Shown one piece after another: positions 10,203 to 22,165 of a DNA stretch of 64,000 nt. Both the position numbers and the translations under genes were made by a program. The stretch is from Diplonema papillatum (taxonomy: Eukaryota > Euglenozoa > Diplonemea > Diplonemida > Diplonemidae). The stretch spans positions 124,001 through 188,000 of the forward strand of contig JAPJBO010000274.1 of the NCBI GenBank assembly GCA_030068145.1. The letters run 5' to 3'. Below the pieces are notes generated by a model, which did no database searches, had not been told where the DNA came from, and worked only from the letters and a program-made list of their open reading frames with translations. Within the stretch, counting starts at the first letter, position 1. Each line of letters opens with the position of its first letter.

Positions 10203-11414
10203 GCGGGCAGCAAACAACTGACCGAAAGACGGTCAGGCCACAATATTCTGGATATTCTTGGTGCCCGCGTGGGCGGAAATGGCTTCGTTGTTCGACCTTC
10301 TCATGTGCAACCGATTGCGCCGGAAATGATGCCCCTCAAGTAGTACGTCAGTACCAAGAAATAAGAAACACTCAGAGGCGCCGCCCGATGCTCATTACGA
10401 CGGAGGGTCGTAGGGTGAAGAAGCAACAGCTACAGATTGGTCTCTTTTTTTAGCGTTTTTTTCTTGCTGAACACTTGCGCCCGGCAACAGCAAGGCATGG
10501 GTTCGAGCCATGATTCCTCCCTTTGTAATTCGCAACTGGCGGTCGCCCGAGGATTAACTGCATAGCAGGTGCTTATTCAAATATGAAATATGTTGTCCAG
10601 AACAGATTGTTGATGTAAAAACGAAAAGGAAAGGGAAGAAGAGGGGAAGAGGATGCTGTTCTTGCCTGTTGAGGACGGTGCCTTCTCTTTCTCTTCTCGG
10701 TTGAGAAGGGGACAAATTATGTGTGGAAACCGGAAAGAGCGACGGATGAGAACAGGCGCACGGAACAGGCTCTCCACGGCGGTGAGCCAGAAGCGCTCGG
10801 ATCAAGCAGCTTTGGGGTGTCCGAACTCGTTCGAGTGCAGGCGCAGATTGGCAGTACCCACCAGGGGGCTATTGCCTGCCGGGCGCCTGCTCCGTTGCGG
10901 TGTTTTGAAAACTTGGTAACTTTGTGCTCAGCGGTCCTACGAATCATGTTCCACGTCCTGTGATTCGTACTTTCAAACTTAATCCATGAATCGTGTTCTA
11001 CCTCCTGTGATTCGTGTGGACTTTTAACAACCTTGTACCTTCCTACAGCAGGACAGGTTCTGCATCTGTCGGCGGGGTTGAGCCGCGGGTATCCCGCGTT
11101 GATACAGCAATCAACGCGCCCACTGCCGTGTGAGGTGCATCAATACCCACGTGGCACAGGTGCCCAGACTCGCCATTTCCTCTTGTTTGCGCTTTGGCGT
11201 GATGCTGTCTTAAGCCCACGGCCTGTGGTGTCACTAGTGCAGACGGTCAGACCGAGTGGTGAGTGACGACCGGGGAGCCACGGACACATGAGGCGGACCA
11301 TCATCAGCGCGGAACCTGAGTGTCTGCAGACAGGACTGCGGTGTGAGTTTGGTTTGTCAGGCGGTTGTTCGTAGCTCGTCACAGCCCGGTGTCAAGTAGC
11401 GAAAGCCCAGGCAC
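10203..11414. other. No gene recognised; small duplicated hairpin
   Basis: Two copies of a GAATC...CCTGTGATTCGT hairpin lie at about 10939-10971 and 10985-11017. No supported coding signal elsewhere. Confidence 0.6.
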
Positions 11415-11660
11415 AGTGTGGTACTCATCGGCATGCCGATAACTCCCCACTATCGCCACAATATTCCAATCTCAAAGGAGGTAAATGTGCTGTAGCCCAC
11501 ACGAAACACAGGTAAATCTGGTCTCAGTGGCCGGCGTATGCGTTCAACAAACAAGACCCACTTTGTAGTTGTATTGTTTTCTCGCCCTCTTGCCTCCGTC
11601 GAAATGAGCAAATTTCGACTGGCAGTCTCCGCAAGTATTTCCTACAAAGCAGGTGCTTAT

Positions 11661-11964
11661 ACAAAAAATACTCGACGTAGCTGCTTCGACTCCGAATGGA
11701 AGGGGGGAAATATAGAGGTAAGGGGCAAATACAATACAAACACAATCTGATTTGTTCTTCGCTTACACCACCGTGTGTTGTTTTCTCACTCAGGACTTTT
11801 GACCTGTTGTGTTTGTGTGATTTGTCGTGTAGGGGTAGACCCGCATGACCTCACGTCCGTTCAACACGTGGTTCGGTAGTTACAGCACTTGGGATCCCTT
11901 CTGTTCTTTGTCGGGCAGCATCGTCGAGCATTTCCTTTCAAGCTGGCGCTTATGTAAAAAATAA
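11661..11964 (-). repeat. 300-bp dispersed repeat, copy 1
   Basis: Same sequence as 24575-24883, 30503-30802 and 38461-38768, high identity by eye. Ends are TTTTTTACATAAGCGCCAGC and CGTCGAGTATTTTT in family orientation. In this copy both sides are flanked by a similar AAGC[A/T]GG[T/C]GCTTAT motif as a direct repeat. Noncoding; possibly a SINE or a transposon remnant. Confidence 0.85.
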
Positions 11965-12488
11965 GACGCGTCACTGGCAAACCACGGTTGAAACCGGAAA
12001 ATGATGAGGGGAGGGAATTGTTTTTCGTTGAACGCTTTGCCCTGGACGTATGTTTCTTGGTACAGGGTGCAAGGAAACGCCGTGGGATGGCCAGTGACGC
12101 GTTCTTATTTCCTCCAACATTGCATGTTTGCAGGGATTATCCTGTACGGTTTAAAAAAAATATTTCTTCACCAGTAGTAGTAGTAGTATGTGTCATCCTA
12201 ATCCGGGAACAAGTCAGGGAGAAGAACGGAGCAATCTTTACAAACGAACGAGTGACATAAAAAAATATTTTTCCCCAAAAAAATAATAAACAAAGAATTC
12301 TCAAAACAGGCCGGTTAAAAAAGGTTTTTTAACCACAGGAGTTTCTGGTGAAAACTTTTTTGTGCTTGCAAGGCCAGAGACACGGAGGCTGCAGGACCCA
12401 CAAGTGGGTCTACAACAAAGTGGCGAAGCAGCAACACGCCCACGAAGGTCGCATACCAGGCTTACAGGTCATTCAAAAAAGCTCGCTC

Positions 12489-12636
12489 AAACAGCTCGCT
12501 TTTTCGTTGACCGCACTACCCTGAGCCCAAATCCTGGACGTGGTTTCAGGTGGCAAATTTGGCAAATGATCATGATCAGAAGGTCCTACTTGGGCGGTTC
12601 AGTTTCCTCACACATTGCATGTGGCTAAAAAAAAAA
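12489..12636 (+). repeat. Dispersed repeat (CCCTGAGCCCAAATCCTGG family), copy 1
   Basis: Near-identical to 21755-21893 and 40210-40345, ending CACACATTGCATGTGGCTA then an A-rich tail. The longer copies start with GTACACCGCGAGAGTA. Noncoding. Confidence 0.85.
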
Positions 12637-13179
12637 AAGGTTTTCCGGCCATGCTACAGACTTTTTCACCATGAATGTCCCGAATTTCGGGGATTAGAAT
12701 AATCCCTGCATGTTTGGCAAAAAGAAAAAAAAACAGCTTCAGCCACTCCGCCACGGTTTTCGATGCGAGAACAATGGATGCTGTGAAGAGGTTCTGCACA
12801 GACGAGGGTTTCGGCACCGAAACGTTGACGTGTTTCGTCTTTTGCCGTCTCCTTCATGCTCCTCGTTATCGTAGCTCGTTCTCGTACGAAGTGCCTTGCG
12901 AACGCTTGGGGCTCGTGTCGTGGCAAGATACCTGCAGAAGGCATGGGCAATGCGGCCCTTTGAAAGGAAACTCGCAAGGGCTTCCCTTTCGTTGCTCTTT
13001 TTCTCGCTTCTTCTTTTTTTATTTCTTTCGCGGGGCCTTGTTTTGTAGTTGTTTTCTCTATTCACCACAGGTTGGACCAGGGTCGTAACTTCTGGATGGG
13101 AAACCTGGCGCAGGCTGGGAATGTTGTGGGTCGAGCTCTCTCTGGTCACCTGCTATTAGGCTGTTTTTAGAGTTATACT

Positions 13180-13468
13180 CAGGGCTTACGGTCTCAGAGA
13201 AAATACGTGTGGTCCACATGTGGGCGCTTAAGGTTCGAGGGGAAAAAAAACCGTTCCCCTCATGTGCGACGGCAAAAAGAAATAGCGTCGCTAGGTAGCT
13301 ATTGGACTTGGCGACACCTGACCACTAGTGGGCCTAGACTCCCCTGCATGTGGAGCAACTAATCAAAATCCACATGTAGTACCTGTGGATCCACGCGCGG
13401 GGGAACCAAATCCAAAAAGAATTAACGTGCGGAAATCCACACGTTCCACACGTGGAGCGTAAGCCCTG
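13180..13468. mobile_element. hAT-type MITE, copy 2, with 8-bp target duplication
   Basis: 289 bp between CAGGGCTTACG and CGTAAGCCCTG, flanked by a perfect 8-bp duplication GTTATACT (13172-13179 and 13469-13476). An 8-bp duplication with CAGGG tips is diagnostic of the hAT superfamily. It is a shorter version of the element at 9700-10202. Noncoding, so it relies on a transposase in trans. Confidence 0.95.
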
Positions 13469-13866
13469 GTTATACTTGCCTTGTACTTATAGGCGCGAGT
13501 CTTTTGATTACCTGATAATTTAGGATTTCTTTTTGAAAATATCACCAACGAGTCCCCGCCACTGGGTCAACTCGCCAGAACCACCCCACGACCATGTTCT
13601 AGAGGAGTTGCTTGCCCCAGACACCTGTGAGTGCAGCTAGAATGTGGTAGCAGATAAAACCCGGTTTTTCGAGTCAACCTGGCCTGGCCTGCATGTGTAT
13701 TATATTGACGGAGGCTAGAGGGAGAACCTAATACAACTACCAAAAGGAGTTTTTGTAGAACGCGTACGCCCGCCACTAAACCCAGATTGTTCCCTGCGTT
13801 TCGTGTGGGCTTCAGCACATCACCTGGATAGTGGGGCGTCATCGGCATGCCGATGAGTACCACACT

Positions 13867-15689
13867 AGACAGTCAGATAATTGTTACTGTTAGAGTGAAA
13901 GTTCGAAGTTGAGAATCCTCTCGGGGTGACCTTCGTGCAGGAGATGTTTCTCTAAAAACAGAGACATGTGAACACTTCTTCCCTGATCGCTACGTTTCAT
14001 GTTCCCACTCCATGTTACATACTCGGCAAGGATTGCTTGCTACGCCTCTGGTCTCAACTTTGAGGACCGTTCTTTCAATTCGTATTGGCAATGTCAGAAG
14101 CCCTGCATGAGAAAGACTCTTCTGAAGACCGGAGTGCTGTGCCTGCGTCTTCGCAGCCTTTACTATACATCGCAGGGTAACCCGCAAAAAGCACCAAGAA
14201 GACGGCTGGAAAGTCCATTCGGTGCAATATTCGAAAATAATGCGCGTGTGTTGTGGTGTCTCTGGCGGCCACACTGCCGGCTTGAGCTATAAATGTCCAT
14301 GAACAACAATTTGGACCTACAGAAAGGAAGGAGCTTGTACGTGATTGATGATTCACAAGAGAAAGAGAAGGGGAAAACAAACGAATCGGGCGACTCCATT
14401 TGAGATAGGCTGAACACATGGTGCCACCTGCGCGGTTGTGTTCGGCCTTTAAGCCAAGGACTCGTCTGCAGACTGAGGACAGTGACGATGCGTCTGGGCT
14501 ACGAAAGAAAATGTGTAGGCTCGTTTTGTTCTGCTGGGAAGAATAAGAGCTCGTACTCACGCCACCGACGACGTCGATGCCAAACAAAAAAACAACTGAT
14601 GATGAAGATGATGAGGAGAGAAGATGGTGCAAAGCGAAACAGGAATTCCGCCGTCAGACAGGACAAGTTCCCTGGGACGCCTACGCCTTGACGGTCCCAG
14701 GGCCTCTTCCCACCCAGCTGCAACAGCGTATGTTCCCGAAAGCCATCGCTACCGCTTTCGGAAGACAAAGGAGAGATATGCTTCGATGTATTTAGACTGG
14801 TGATATGCCCGTGAGGGTGACTCTTTTACATTGGCCTTGGGTTTGGTGTGGGGAAGTCCTCGCTGCGAGATGCCACGGAAAACTGTTGTTTTCGATTAGT
14901 TTTTCCTGCTTTCGCGACGTCCAGTATCGATGGCTAGTGCTAATTCATCCTGCCCGATCGAATAGGTGAAATGGCTCAGCTTCTTATTCCATTTTGGCAC
15001 CACCCATTTTGCGTTCAGAAAAAAAGAATCTGAAAAGGAGAAAAGCACGCTGAAAAAAATGGGTGGGGAGGGGTGAGAATAGACAGACGAATCCTTCGTT
15101 TACTTGACAGCCAGGCTTCTGCTTTTTTTGGAGGAACCCCAAAACATTTTCACCCAACGACGACGGCAAGTGTCGGACTAGTCCGCCCGAAGGCGGTTGA
15201 TTCCTTTTGGCAGGTCTCTTTTTTTTCTCTCTCTGCCGTCAGGAGTTGTTTGGGCTGTTTTTCTTTTTTTCTTTTTTTTTTTTTTTTTTCCTTCTCCCTT
15301 TTTTTCCGCGAGGTGGTTCTCTGGAGTCAACTCGCGCCTCCACTTCTTGTTCGACGCTGCGTAAAAAGTATTTGTTTACGTGCGTGCCGGTTGACCGTTT
15401 TCCCAATTCCGACCAATCACCAAAACACGCTGCCTACGTCTTTTTAGCCTGCACAACATATACTGCACTACATTGAAGGGCAACCCGCAAGATTGTCCGT
15501 AATAAAATGGTGGGTACACGTCAGTGTGTCTTTTCCGGGGTAACTTGAGGCTTGGTAGCTAGCTCGGTAGCTTCGCGCCTCGGGCGTACCGTTTCCTTTC
15601 GGCCACGGCTGCCCGGTGTGCATGAAGCCTCGATGCTTTCGGGGGGTGCTCACTAACCTTCCGGCGGGAATACATGGTGAGGTCAAGCG
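13867..15689. other. No gene recognised
   Basis: Short frames on both strands and pyrimidine-rich runs near 15220-15310; nothing supported. Confidence 0.55.
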
Positions 15690-16050
15690 ACACCCGAAAA
15701 GCGGGTGTGCTACAACCAAAACGCGTGTAAATCCAGACCCGAAAAGCGGGTGTACTACAACCAAAACGCGTGTAAATCCAGACCCGAAAAGCGGGTGTAC
15801 TACAACCAAAACGCGTGTAAATCCAGACCCGAAAAGCGGGTGTACTACAACCAAAACGCGTGTAAATCCAGACCCGAAAAGCGGGTGTACTACAACCAAA
15901 ACGCGTGTAAATCCACACCCGAAAAGCGGGTGTACTACAACCAAAACGCGTGTAAATCCAGACCCGAAAAGCGGGTGTACTACAACCAAAACGCGTGTAA
16001 ATCCACACCCGAAAAGCGGGTGTGCTACAACCAAAACGCGTGTAAGTTCA
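15690..16050. repeat. 45-bp minisatellite, eight units
   Basis: Units start at 15690, 15735, 15780, 15825, 15870, 15915, 15960 and 16005. Each holds a CCCGAAAAGCGGG stem followed by TACAACCAAAACGCGTGTAA. Because 45 is a multiple of three, the array reads open in several frames on both strands, which explains the repeat proteins seen there. It ends in CTCCAGCTCCTGAGGC (about 16098-16113), the terminus of the hairpin repeat family. Confidence 0.95.
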
Positions 16051-16219
16051 CGCGCCCGAAAAGCGGGTGTGGCACCCGCTTTTCAACTCCAGCTTTAACT
16101 CCAGCTCCTGAGGCTAGAACCGTGCAGGGAAGAGCAGCTCTTTCACGTCGCGGATGGGCCGAGGAAAGGGAGAAAGAGAAAAAAAAAAGGAAGAAAGAAA
16201 TGCGTAGTTTTGTTGAAAG

Positions 16220-16222
<3 letters not shown>

Positions 16223-16316
<94 letters not shown>
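16223..16316. repeat. (GA)n microsatellite
   Basis: About 46 uninterrupted GA units just right of the minisatellite. Confidence 0.97.
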
Positions 16317-16317
<1 letters not shown>

Positions 16318-16954
16318 GAGAAAGAAAAAAAAAAAGCGGAAACCAACGATCTATTAACTCGCGCATTTCAGATGATGGCAGCACAGGCGCATACAACAAA
16401 TGTTCTGGCCCCCCAACCCCCCATCTGCCTCCCGGGGTATTTTAACCAAAGCAAGTACGGCCGATACCAAGCACTATATGCTCGAAACCGAGTTCGCTTC
16501 TACTTGCGCACTTTTGTGCGGTCGACAATTTCTTCTGCTCAATTGTCCCCAAGTGGACAGGTAACTTCCCATGGTGGAGGCCGGCTTCGGAAGGCAGTTG
16601 ATAAAGCTTCGCGTGAAGCCTTGATGGTTTCGGTGCACGTTGGGGCAAGAACGTGCTTCCGGCGTGTGCTCAAAACCCGTGTCCTGTCTGCACCGGTGCT
16701 TGAAGCCACGGACACATCGGCGGGCCATCATCAGCGCACGAGTGTACAGAGTAATGTTCAGCCTTTACCGTAACTTTTAGGGGGTCCCGCTCAATCAGAC
16801 CCCGACCACCCTACCCCAACACAGTACTATTTACCTTTGAGGCTGGGCGGGTGGATTATCTGTGAAATGGTCAAAATCACCACCCACCCCCGTAATACCT
16901 GCGGGCAAAAGCTTTAACTCTAAGAAGACTGTCGGAATGTGCGGGTTTTTAGAG

Positions 16955-17040
16955 TGGTAGTTCGCTTGAGAATCCGGGATTTTCAGAGTCTCCGGGTGAA
17001 TCTTCGTCGAATGGGTCCTTTGAAAGCAAATACGTACTGG
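16955..17040 (+). repeat. Dispersed repeat (GAGAATCCGGGATTTT family), copy 1
   Basis: Shares TAGTTCGCTTGAGAATCCGG and TCTCCGGGTGA with 19914-19995. A shorter relative lies at 38925-38985, and CTCCGGTTGACC traces occur near 21460 and 61550. Confidence 0.7.
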
Positions 17041-17943
17041 GTGGTTTTTGGAGGATTCCGGTCCCAAACCAAAGTGGAGGCTTTTGGTGGTTTACCTGGG
17101 TGGCTGATTGAGTCAAATCCCGGTGGGGTAAATTGGAAACCTGGACTTCCTGTTGCTCGACAGCGCAGCGCAGTGTCTCGATGGACTGCCTTGCGGCGAG
17201 TCCTCGGTTGAACAACGGAAGGGAAACATACACATACTGGGGTCCGGTTGCAGATGTTCATTCATTTCTTTTCAGAATCGCTTCTGCCCTTCGTTCTTCA
17301 TTCTTCGTTTTGCTCCTCGTTTCTTATTTATTTTTTTTTTCAGCGTGCAAAGTTCTGGTTTCCTACTTCTTTTCTTCGGCAAGAGTGAATAGTTCGCTTT
17401 CAAAAAAAAAAAAAAAACGTGTTCAGTCTGTTTTCGTTTCTTTTTGGTTCGTGTTGTATCGTGGCAGCAGAAAAGAATGCTGTCTTCGAGGCGACCGGTA
17501 CTTTTCTCGCCTCGTGTTGTATACATTGGCGGGTCTTCGTCGTGGTTTCCAGCGCACGTGCAGTGAGTAGAGGTGGACACGTCACCAATAATCAGCGAGC
17601 ATTGTGTGTGGGCCTGGCGCACTTGGAGAGAAACGAAGGTGTGCATGTGTGTGCGTCTGTGTGTGTGTGTTGGAATCCCTTCTGTTTCTTCGCTCTTCCT
17701 GGGAAGTCGATAGAACGCACGTGGCTCCGTTTTCTTGGCTGTTCCGCTATCTCGAAGGGGGTGTACAAAAAGGGAGCAAACGGCGGGGCCTGCGTTTGTC
17801 AGTTTTTGCTTACCCCTCCAGCCTCGCTTTTGGCGAGTGGAAATGAGGGGTTCGCTCAGAAACGTAAGGATTCCAACGTTACGCGCCGAAGGCGCTCAAG
17901 CAAGCTTGCTAGGTGTGTGCGGGTGTGTACATAGTAGAGTCCG

Positions 17944-18049
17944 GCCTCAGAAGCTGGAGTTAAGAGTTAAACGGCGCGTGCCCGACTCACAGCCGAAATG
18001 CGGGCGCGGAACCCGCTTTTTAACCAGCTTTAGCTCCAGCTTCTGAGGC
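17944..18049. repeat. Hairpin repeat family, copy 2 (106 bp)
   Basis: Best-preserved ends of the family: GCCTCAGAAGCTGGAGTTAA at the left and AGCTCCAGCTTCTGAGGC at the right. A MITE-like foldback; noncoding. Confidence 0.9.
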
Positions 18050-18058
18050 AGGGCCCCT

Positions 18059-18190
18059 CGTGTGTGTGTGTGTGGGGGGGGATTGCAAGAACGTGCTTCG
18101 AATGGGTATGTGCTCAACACCGCACTGGTCCCGTCTGCGCCGTGTTTCGGTCCTTTTAGCCACGGACACATCGTGTGTGTGTGTGTGGGG
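18059..18190. repeat. Two short TG/G-rich runs
   Basis: TG runs followed by G runs at about 18060-18080 and 18171-18200, flanking a 90-bp spacer. The pair TGTGTGTGGGGG may be one duplicated motif. Confidence 0.6.
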
Positions 18191-19225
18191 GTGGGGGGGT
18201 GCTTGAGAACGAGAGCTCAGCCGAGGCAAAATGTGAAGATGCTGACGAAGAGTATGATGGATGTGCATGCAGTGAATGTTCTGTTTTGCTACTCCCTCCC
18301 CCATTGCTACTAACTAAGATTTTCCCCCATTGAGCGGCAGTGCCTGAGTGCCTGGCCTTTTTCATTTGCCAGCTATAAGACGCTGAGTGCCAGTGGCGAG
18401 CTTCTCCTTTTCTCCTGCATTTGCATGTTTTAGTTAGTTAACAACAGACGGAAGACAGAATTGTTTGCGTGCACGTGTGTAATCCCTGTTTGATAGTTAC
18501 GACGCTACGCTGCCAACTGTCTCTCTCGAAGAACGACAACTGTGCTAGTTACCATCAAAAAACACGTCAGGGCGGTGAAAGAAACTCCGACCTCTATCAC
18601 AAAAGCCAAGTCCTTCTATTCATGTCGTTTCGGAGTAACAACGAACTGGAAACCCGAAAGAGCACGCTGGCAGCATGGTTGGGGAGAAGATTGGCCTAAC
18701 AATCACAAACACTCGCTACCTAGGCCAGTCCTTCCCCCGCACGCACAGGCAAACGTCGCGCCTATTCCTTTTTAAAAGTCAAGTTCCTTTTTCGAGACTG
18801 CTTTCGGCTTTTCGAAAAAAAAAACTTCATAATTTGGTATGTTGCTGACAAAGCGGAAAAAGGAGAAAAAGAAAGGTAGCGCTTTAGATGCTTCAAAAAA
18901 GAAAAACGAAACCCCCCCCAAGAAAAATAAAAAAAGAGACCCCAAAAAGGGCTCGTGCGTTCACGTGTCCCCCCCTCGCCTCTGCCCGAGTATAATTTTC
19001 TCCTTTTTTGAATGAAAGTTTCGCTTGGAACAGCGAGGGTATTGAAGTCTCCAGGTGACTCTCGGCGACGTGCTGCCAAAGGTGGTGGCTGCACGTGGGG
19101 AAAGAGCTAGGGATACCTTTGGTGTCGGTTGCGGTTTCGGCCATCATACGCAAATATTACACAGTAGGCCCTGGTCAACATGCCGTAGCAGGTGATTGGA
19201 TCTATCTACTTGGCACTGTTCGAAC

Positions 19226-19547
19226 ATGGAGCTCCTTTTCTCTTCCTGCTCGCAGCAGATCTACGCGATTAAGCGCCTTCACGTAAGACGTCGCTCTGCG
19301 ACAGAGTAGTGCTACCTCCCGTTCCTTTCTTAGAGCGGAACCACACTTTTGTTTGCAGGCGTTTGACTTCTGCTCCATTCCTTGTATTGCCTCATTTGCC
19401 GCACAGTGGGCAAACGGGGTGAACTTGCCGCATGTTACCGGCTGGCTATCGCTAGCTGGCGCTGTGTCCCTGCTGATGGATCAGTCGTTCTTCATGGGCG
19501 CAGATGAAGCCAACGCTCCCGCCACGGGAGGAGCTGAGGCGGGGTAG
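19226..19547 (+). CDS. Possible two-exon small protein, about 81 residues
   Basis: ATG at 19226 in a good context (A at -3, G at +4), with an in-frame TGA upstream at 19193. Exon 1 (19226-19282) encodes MELLFSSCSQQIYAIKRLH. A 76-bp GT-AG intron (19283-19358) with a CTTTTGTTTGCAG acceptor joins in phase to exon 2 (19359-19547), a 62-codon frame with a hydrophobic stretch VTGWLSLAGAVSLLM and a polar tail ending in TAG. I do not recognise the family. Upstream sequence (19080-19220) recurs in decayed form at 39513-39700, so this may be repeat-derived. The splice pattern is the only argument for a gene. Confidence 0.35.
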
Positions 19548-19913
19548 GAGAAACTCGAAAAGGGTCGCTCTATAAGAGACTGGGTAGAGCGAGAGAGGGG
19601 AAAGAGAGATAGAAAGCGCGCGCGATTTAATTATGCTGGATGTACATGCAAGCACAGCTTTGCAACTTATCCTGCGATTGGGCATTGCTGCTTGTTGGGT
19701 GCCATACCACGATCTCTAGACTGTTTCAAGCCTGTGTTTTGTTACGTCTCCCTTTCTTTTACATTGTTTCGATGCTTAGAAGGGGTATTTCTTTTTCAGA
19801 CTGTTTCTTGCGCTAAGCTGTTTTCTGAAGTTTCCAGTAGGCAGTGGAGGTCCTGACGGTGAAGACAGGCGCTTCGTTTTTGCGCGCCGGTTGATCGTCT
19901 TCCCACTTTTTAG

Positions 19914-19995
19914 AGTTGTAGTTCGCTTGAGAATCCGGGATTTTACAGTCTCCGGGTGACCTACGTCGGGTGGGTTCTTTTAAAGCAAAACCTTT
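19914..19995 (+). repeat. Dispersed repeat (GAGAATCCGGGATTTT family), copy 2
   Basis: Near-identical to 16960-17035 over about 80 bp. Confidence 0.7.
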
Positions 19996-21716
19996 TACCC
20001 GATGGTTTTCCTTTCCAGGTGAGGAACTCTGAGCAACCACCAGAATACGCTCATACGTCTTTTTTAACCTTCACAATAGATTGTAAGGCCACCGTAAACT
20101 TGCTAGACTCAGAGTACTAGAAAGGTACACCACAACGGTCATACACCGTCTGTGTTCTTTCGGCTGTCAGGACATCGCTTCTGCCATCCATTTATCATTC
20201 CCATATGAAGGAAGGGAGAACTCTCACAACTCAGTACGTGTGAACCTTGTCACAGAAAAGGCTCACCGTGGATCGAAACAGACGAGGTCGTCATAACATC
20301 AGATCCCTTCTCAGAAAGGCTGCCACGCTTCGGCGATCAGAAATCGTCGGTGCCGGGGCGATGCCATCTTCTCAGAATCACTTTTTCGACCTGCCCCCCT
20401 GCATTTGCTTCTCAAAAATGAAAATGCACGCTAAAAAAGCACTCTTTTGATTCTTCTTTTGTTTCGAGTGAAAGGTTTTTGTGTTTCCGGCTATGTTCGC
20501 TCAGCCAGTCTATTTTTTGTGTTGCCGACAACCAACCGAAGCTGGTGTACATGTCTAGTGTCTTTCGACTTTTCTGGCTATCCTTCCTGGGAGATGCCTT
20601 TGGGGGGCCTTCATTTTGATATGGAGCTCAATATCTTGGTTTGCTTCTCATTTTTTCGTTTTCTTTTGCTGAGGATGGCTTGCCGGCAGACGAGCCCCCC
20701 CCCCCCCCCAGGGGTGGTCCAGGGTCTCCACCAATCTGGAGGCGCGGGGAGCCGGGAAACCTGGCGTCACTATTATACCTTGCGTCCCTGCCCTTACAAC
20801 GCATGTGCGTTGGGGTTGTAGCCCCAGCAAGGAGTGCCCACTTCTCCGGTTGGGTTTCAGGGGGCGGAAAGGAGAACGAACTGCAATCCTTTGACTAACC
20901 ACTTAAGGACGGAGGGGGGCAGGGATAATTGGGAAAATGGGGGGCCTCCATGGCAAATCCCAGGTATCCCTTTGAGAGCTCGTAACAGGACTTCTGCCCG
21001 ATGAAGGACGAATTTCAAAGATTTGGGTCAGGTCTTTCCGATGAAGCAAACGGCTGCCACTTTGGACCGTGCTTGTTGGCCTCTCACCCACGAACTTAAC
21101 ACCCGCGAACTTTCTTGAATTAACTACCACTACAGTGGCAGTTCGTCCGACGGTTTTTTTTTTTTTTTTTTTCTTCTTTTACGCTTTCCAGACGGGCGCC
21201 TCCGGAAGGGCTCTGTTATCCGCCCCTTCAGGCGCGGACTGTGCTGCGGGGCCTCGCACTCTTTTTTGCGCCGAGACCAAAGTCAGCTTTATGCAAACAA
21301 CAACTGCAGCCATGGGCGGTCTTTTCGTAAGGCGCGGTGTTCGGCTCGCCGCGTCGCGCGTCCCTGGAGTGTCTTGTCAGCATAATCCTGCGACAGAATC
21401 CGCTCCTTCTTTCCTTCGTAAAAGTGTTTTCTTTTTGAATTTTTTTAAGAAGCCGGTATTTTTTGAGTCTCCGGTTGACCGTTGAGGCAGAGAGGAGTAT
21501 TGATTTTTTTTTCCTTTTTTCTTGGAGGGCCAAAATTGGTCCCTGTCCTCACGTAGGTTTATTTTCCTTTTCCGCGTTTGGTTCTCGTGTGAGAGACCTC
21601 CAATGTGGAGCGACTTGTAAGCTGAATGACCGAGCAAAAATGAACACCGGCATAACGTGTTGGCACCAAACCAACCTGCCATATCGAGTCTTCTTGGGAA
21701 GGCAAAAGTAAACGAA

Positions 21717-21893
21717 AACCGTACACCGCGAGAGTAGGAGAAAGTAGAAAAGGGAAACTAGAGTTTTCGTTGACCGCACTACCCTGAGCCCAAATCCTGG
21801 ACGTGGTTTCAGGTGGCAAATTTGGCAAGTGATCATGATCAGAAGGTCCTACTTGGGCGGTTCAGTTTCCTCACACATTGCATGTGGCTAAGA
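21717..21893 (+). repeat. Dispersed repeat (CCCTGAGCCCAAATCCTGG family), copy 2
   Basis: Long copy starting with CCGTACACCGCGAGAGTAGG and ending CATTGCATGTGGCTA plus an A-rich tail; matches 40165-40345 and 12489-12636. A diverged relative starts at about 23945. Confidence 0.85.
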
Positions 21894-21991
21894 AAAAAAA
21901 GGGGGGGTGGAAAAAAAAGGGAACGGGGCCCTTCTGTTGAAGATAAACCTTTGATCATTAAACCTTTTCACGGGAGGGGGGGGGGGGGGGA

Positions 21992-22165
21992 ATCTTAGTT
22001 TCGTGTTCAGGCGCCACTTGCCTCTAATGTGTTTGATGCTAGCATCAAGTCTTCTTCGCGGAATTCTTCGCGGGGGAAAATCTTAGTTTAATGTTTAGGC
22101 AGAGCACTGCCTCTCATGCATGGTTGATGCTAGCATCAAGTCTTCTTCGAGGAAGATGTCGTCTA
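21992..22165 (+). repeat. Tandem pair of an AATCTTAGTTT...GATGCTAGCATC repeat
   Basis: Two units (about 21992-22075 and 22076-22165) share AATCTTAGTTT and TTGATGCTAGCATCAAGTCT. Related copies at 31018-31072 and 42945-43017. Confidence 0.75.

Larger units (their letters stand above)
11415..13866. mobile_element. TIR element with about 110-bp imperfect inverted ends, host to nested repeats
   Basis: Left end (11415-11533) and reverse complement of the right end (13767-13866) share GTGTGGTACTCATCGGCATG, CCCCACTAT, AGCCCACACGAAAC and AATCTGG in order. Each tip holds the palindrome CATCGGCATGCCGATG or a one-base variant. Inside are a 300-bp dispersed repeat (11661-11964), another dispersed repeat (12489-12636) and a hAT MITE (13180-13468). 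No transposase is recognised. Confidence 0.65.

Noticed and set aside
10495..10530. tRNA gene near GGGTTCGAGCC
   Set aside because: A box B-like word is present but no box A or cloverleaf could be found upstream.
15690..16050. CRISPR array
   Set aside because: The 45-bp units are tandem without unique spacers, the host is eukaryotic, and no cas genes are present. It is a minisatellite.
15468..16445. Repeat-containing proteins on both strands
   Set aside because: Frames stay open only because the unit is 45 bp, and the serine/arginine-rich frames beside them come from the GA microsatellite.
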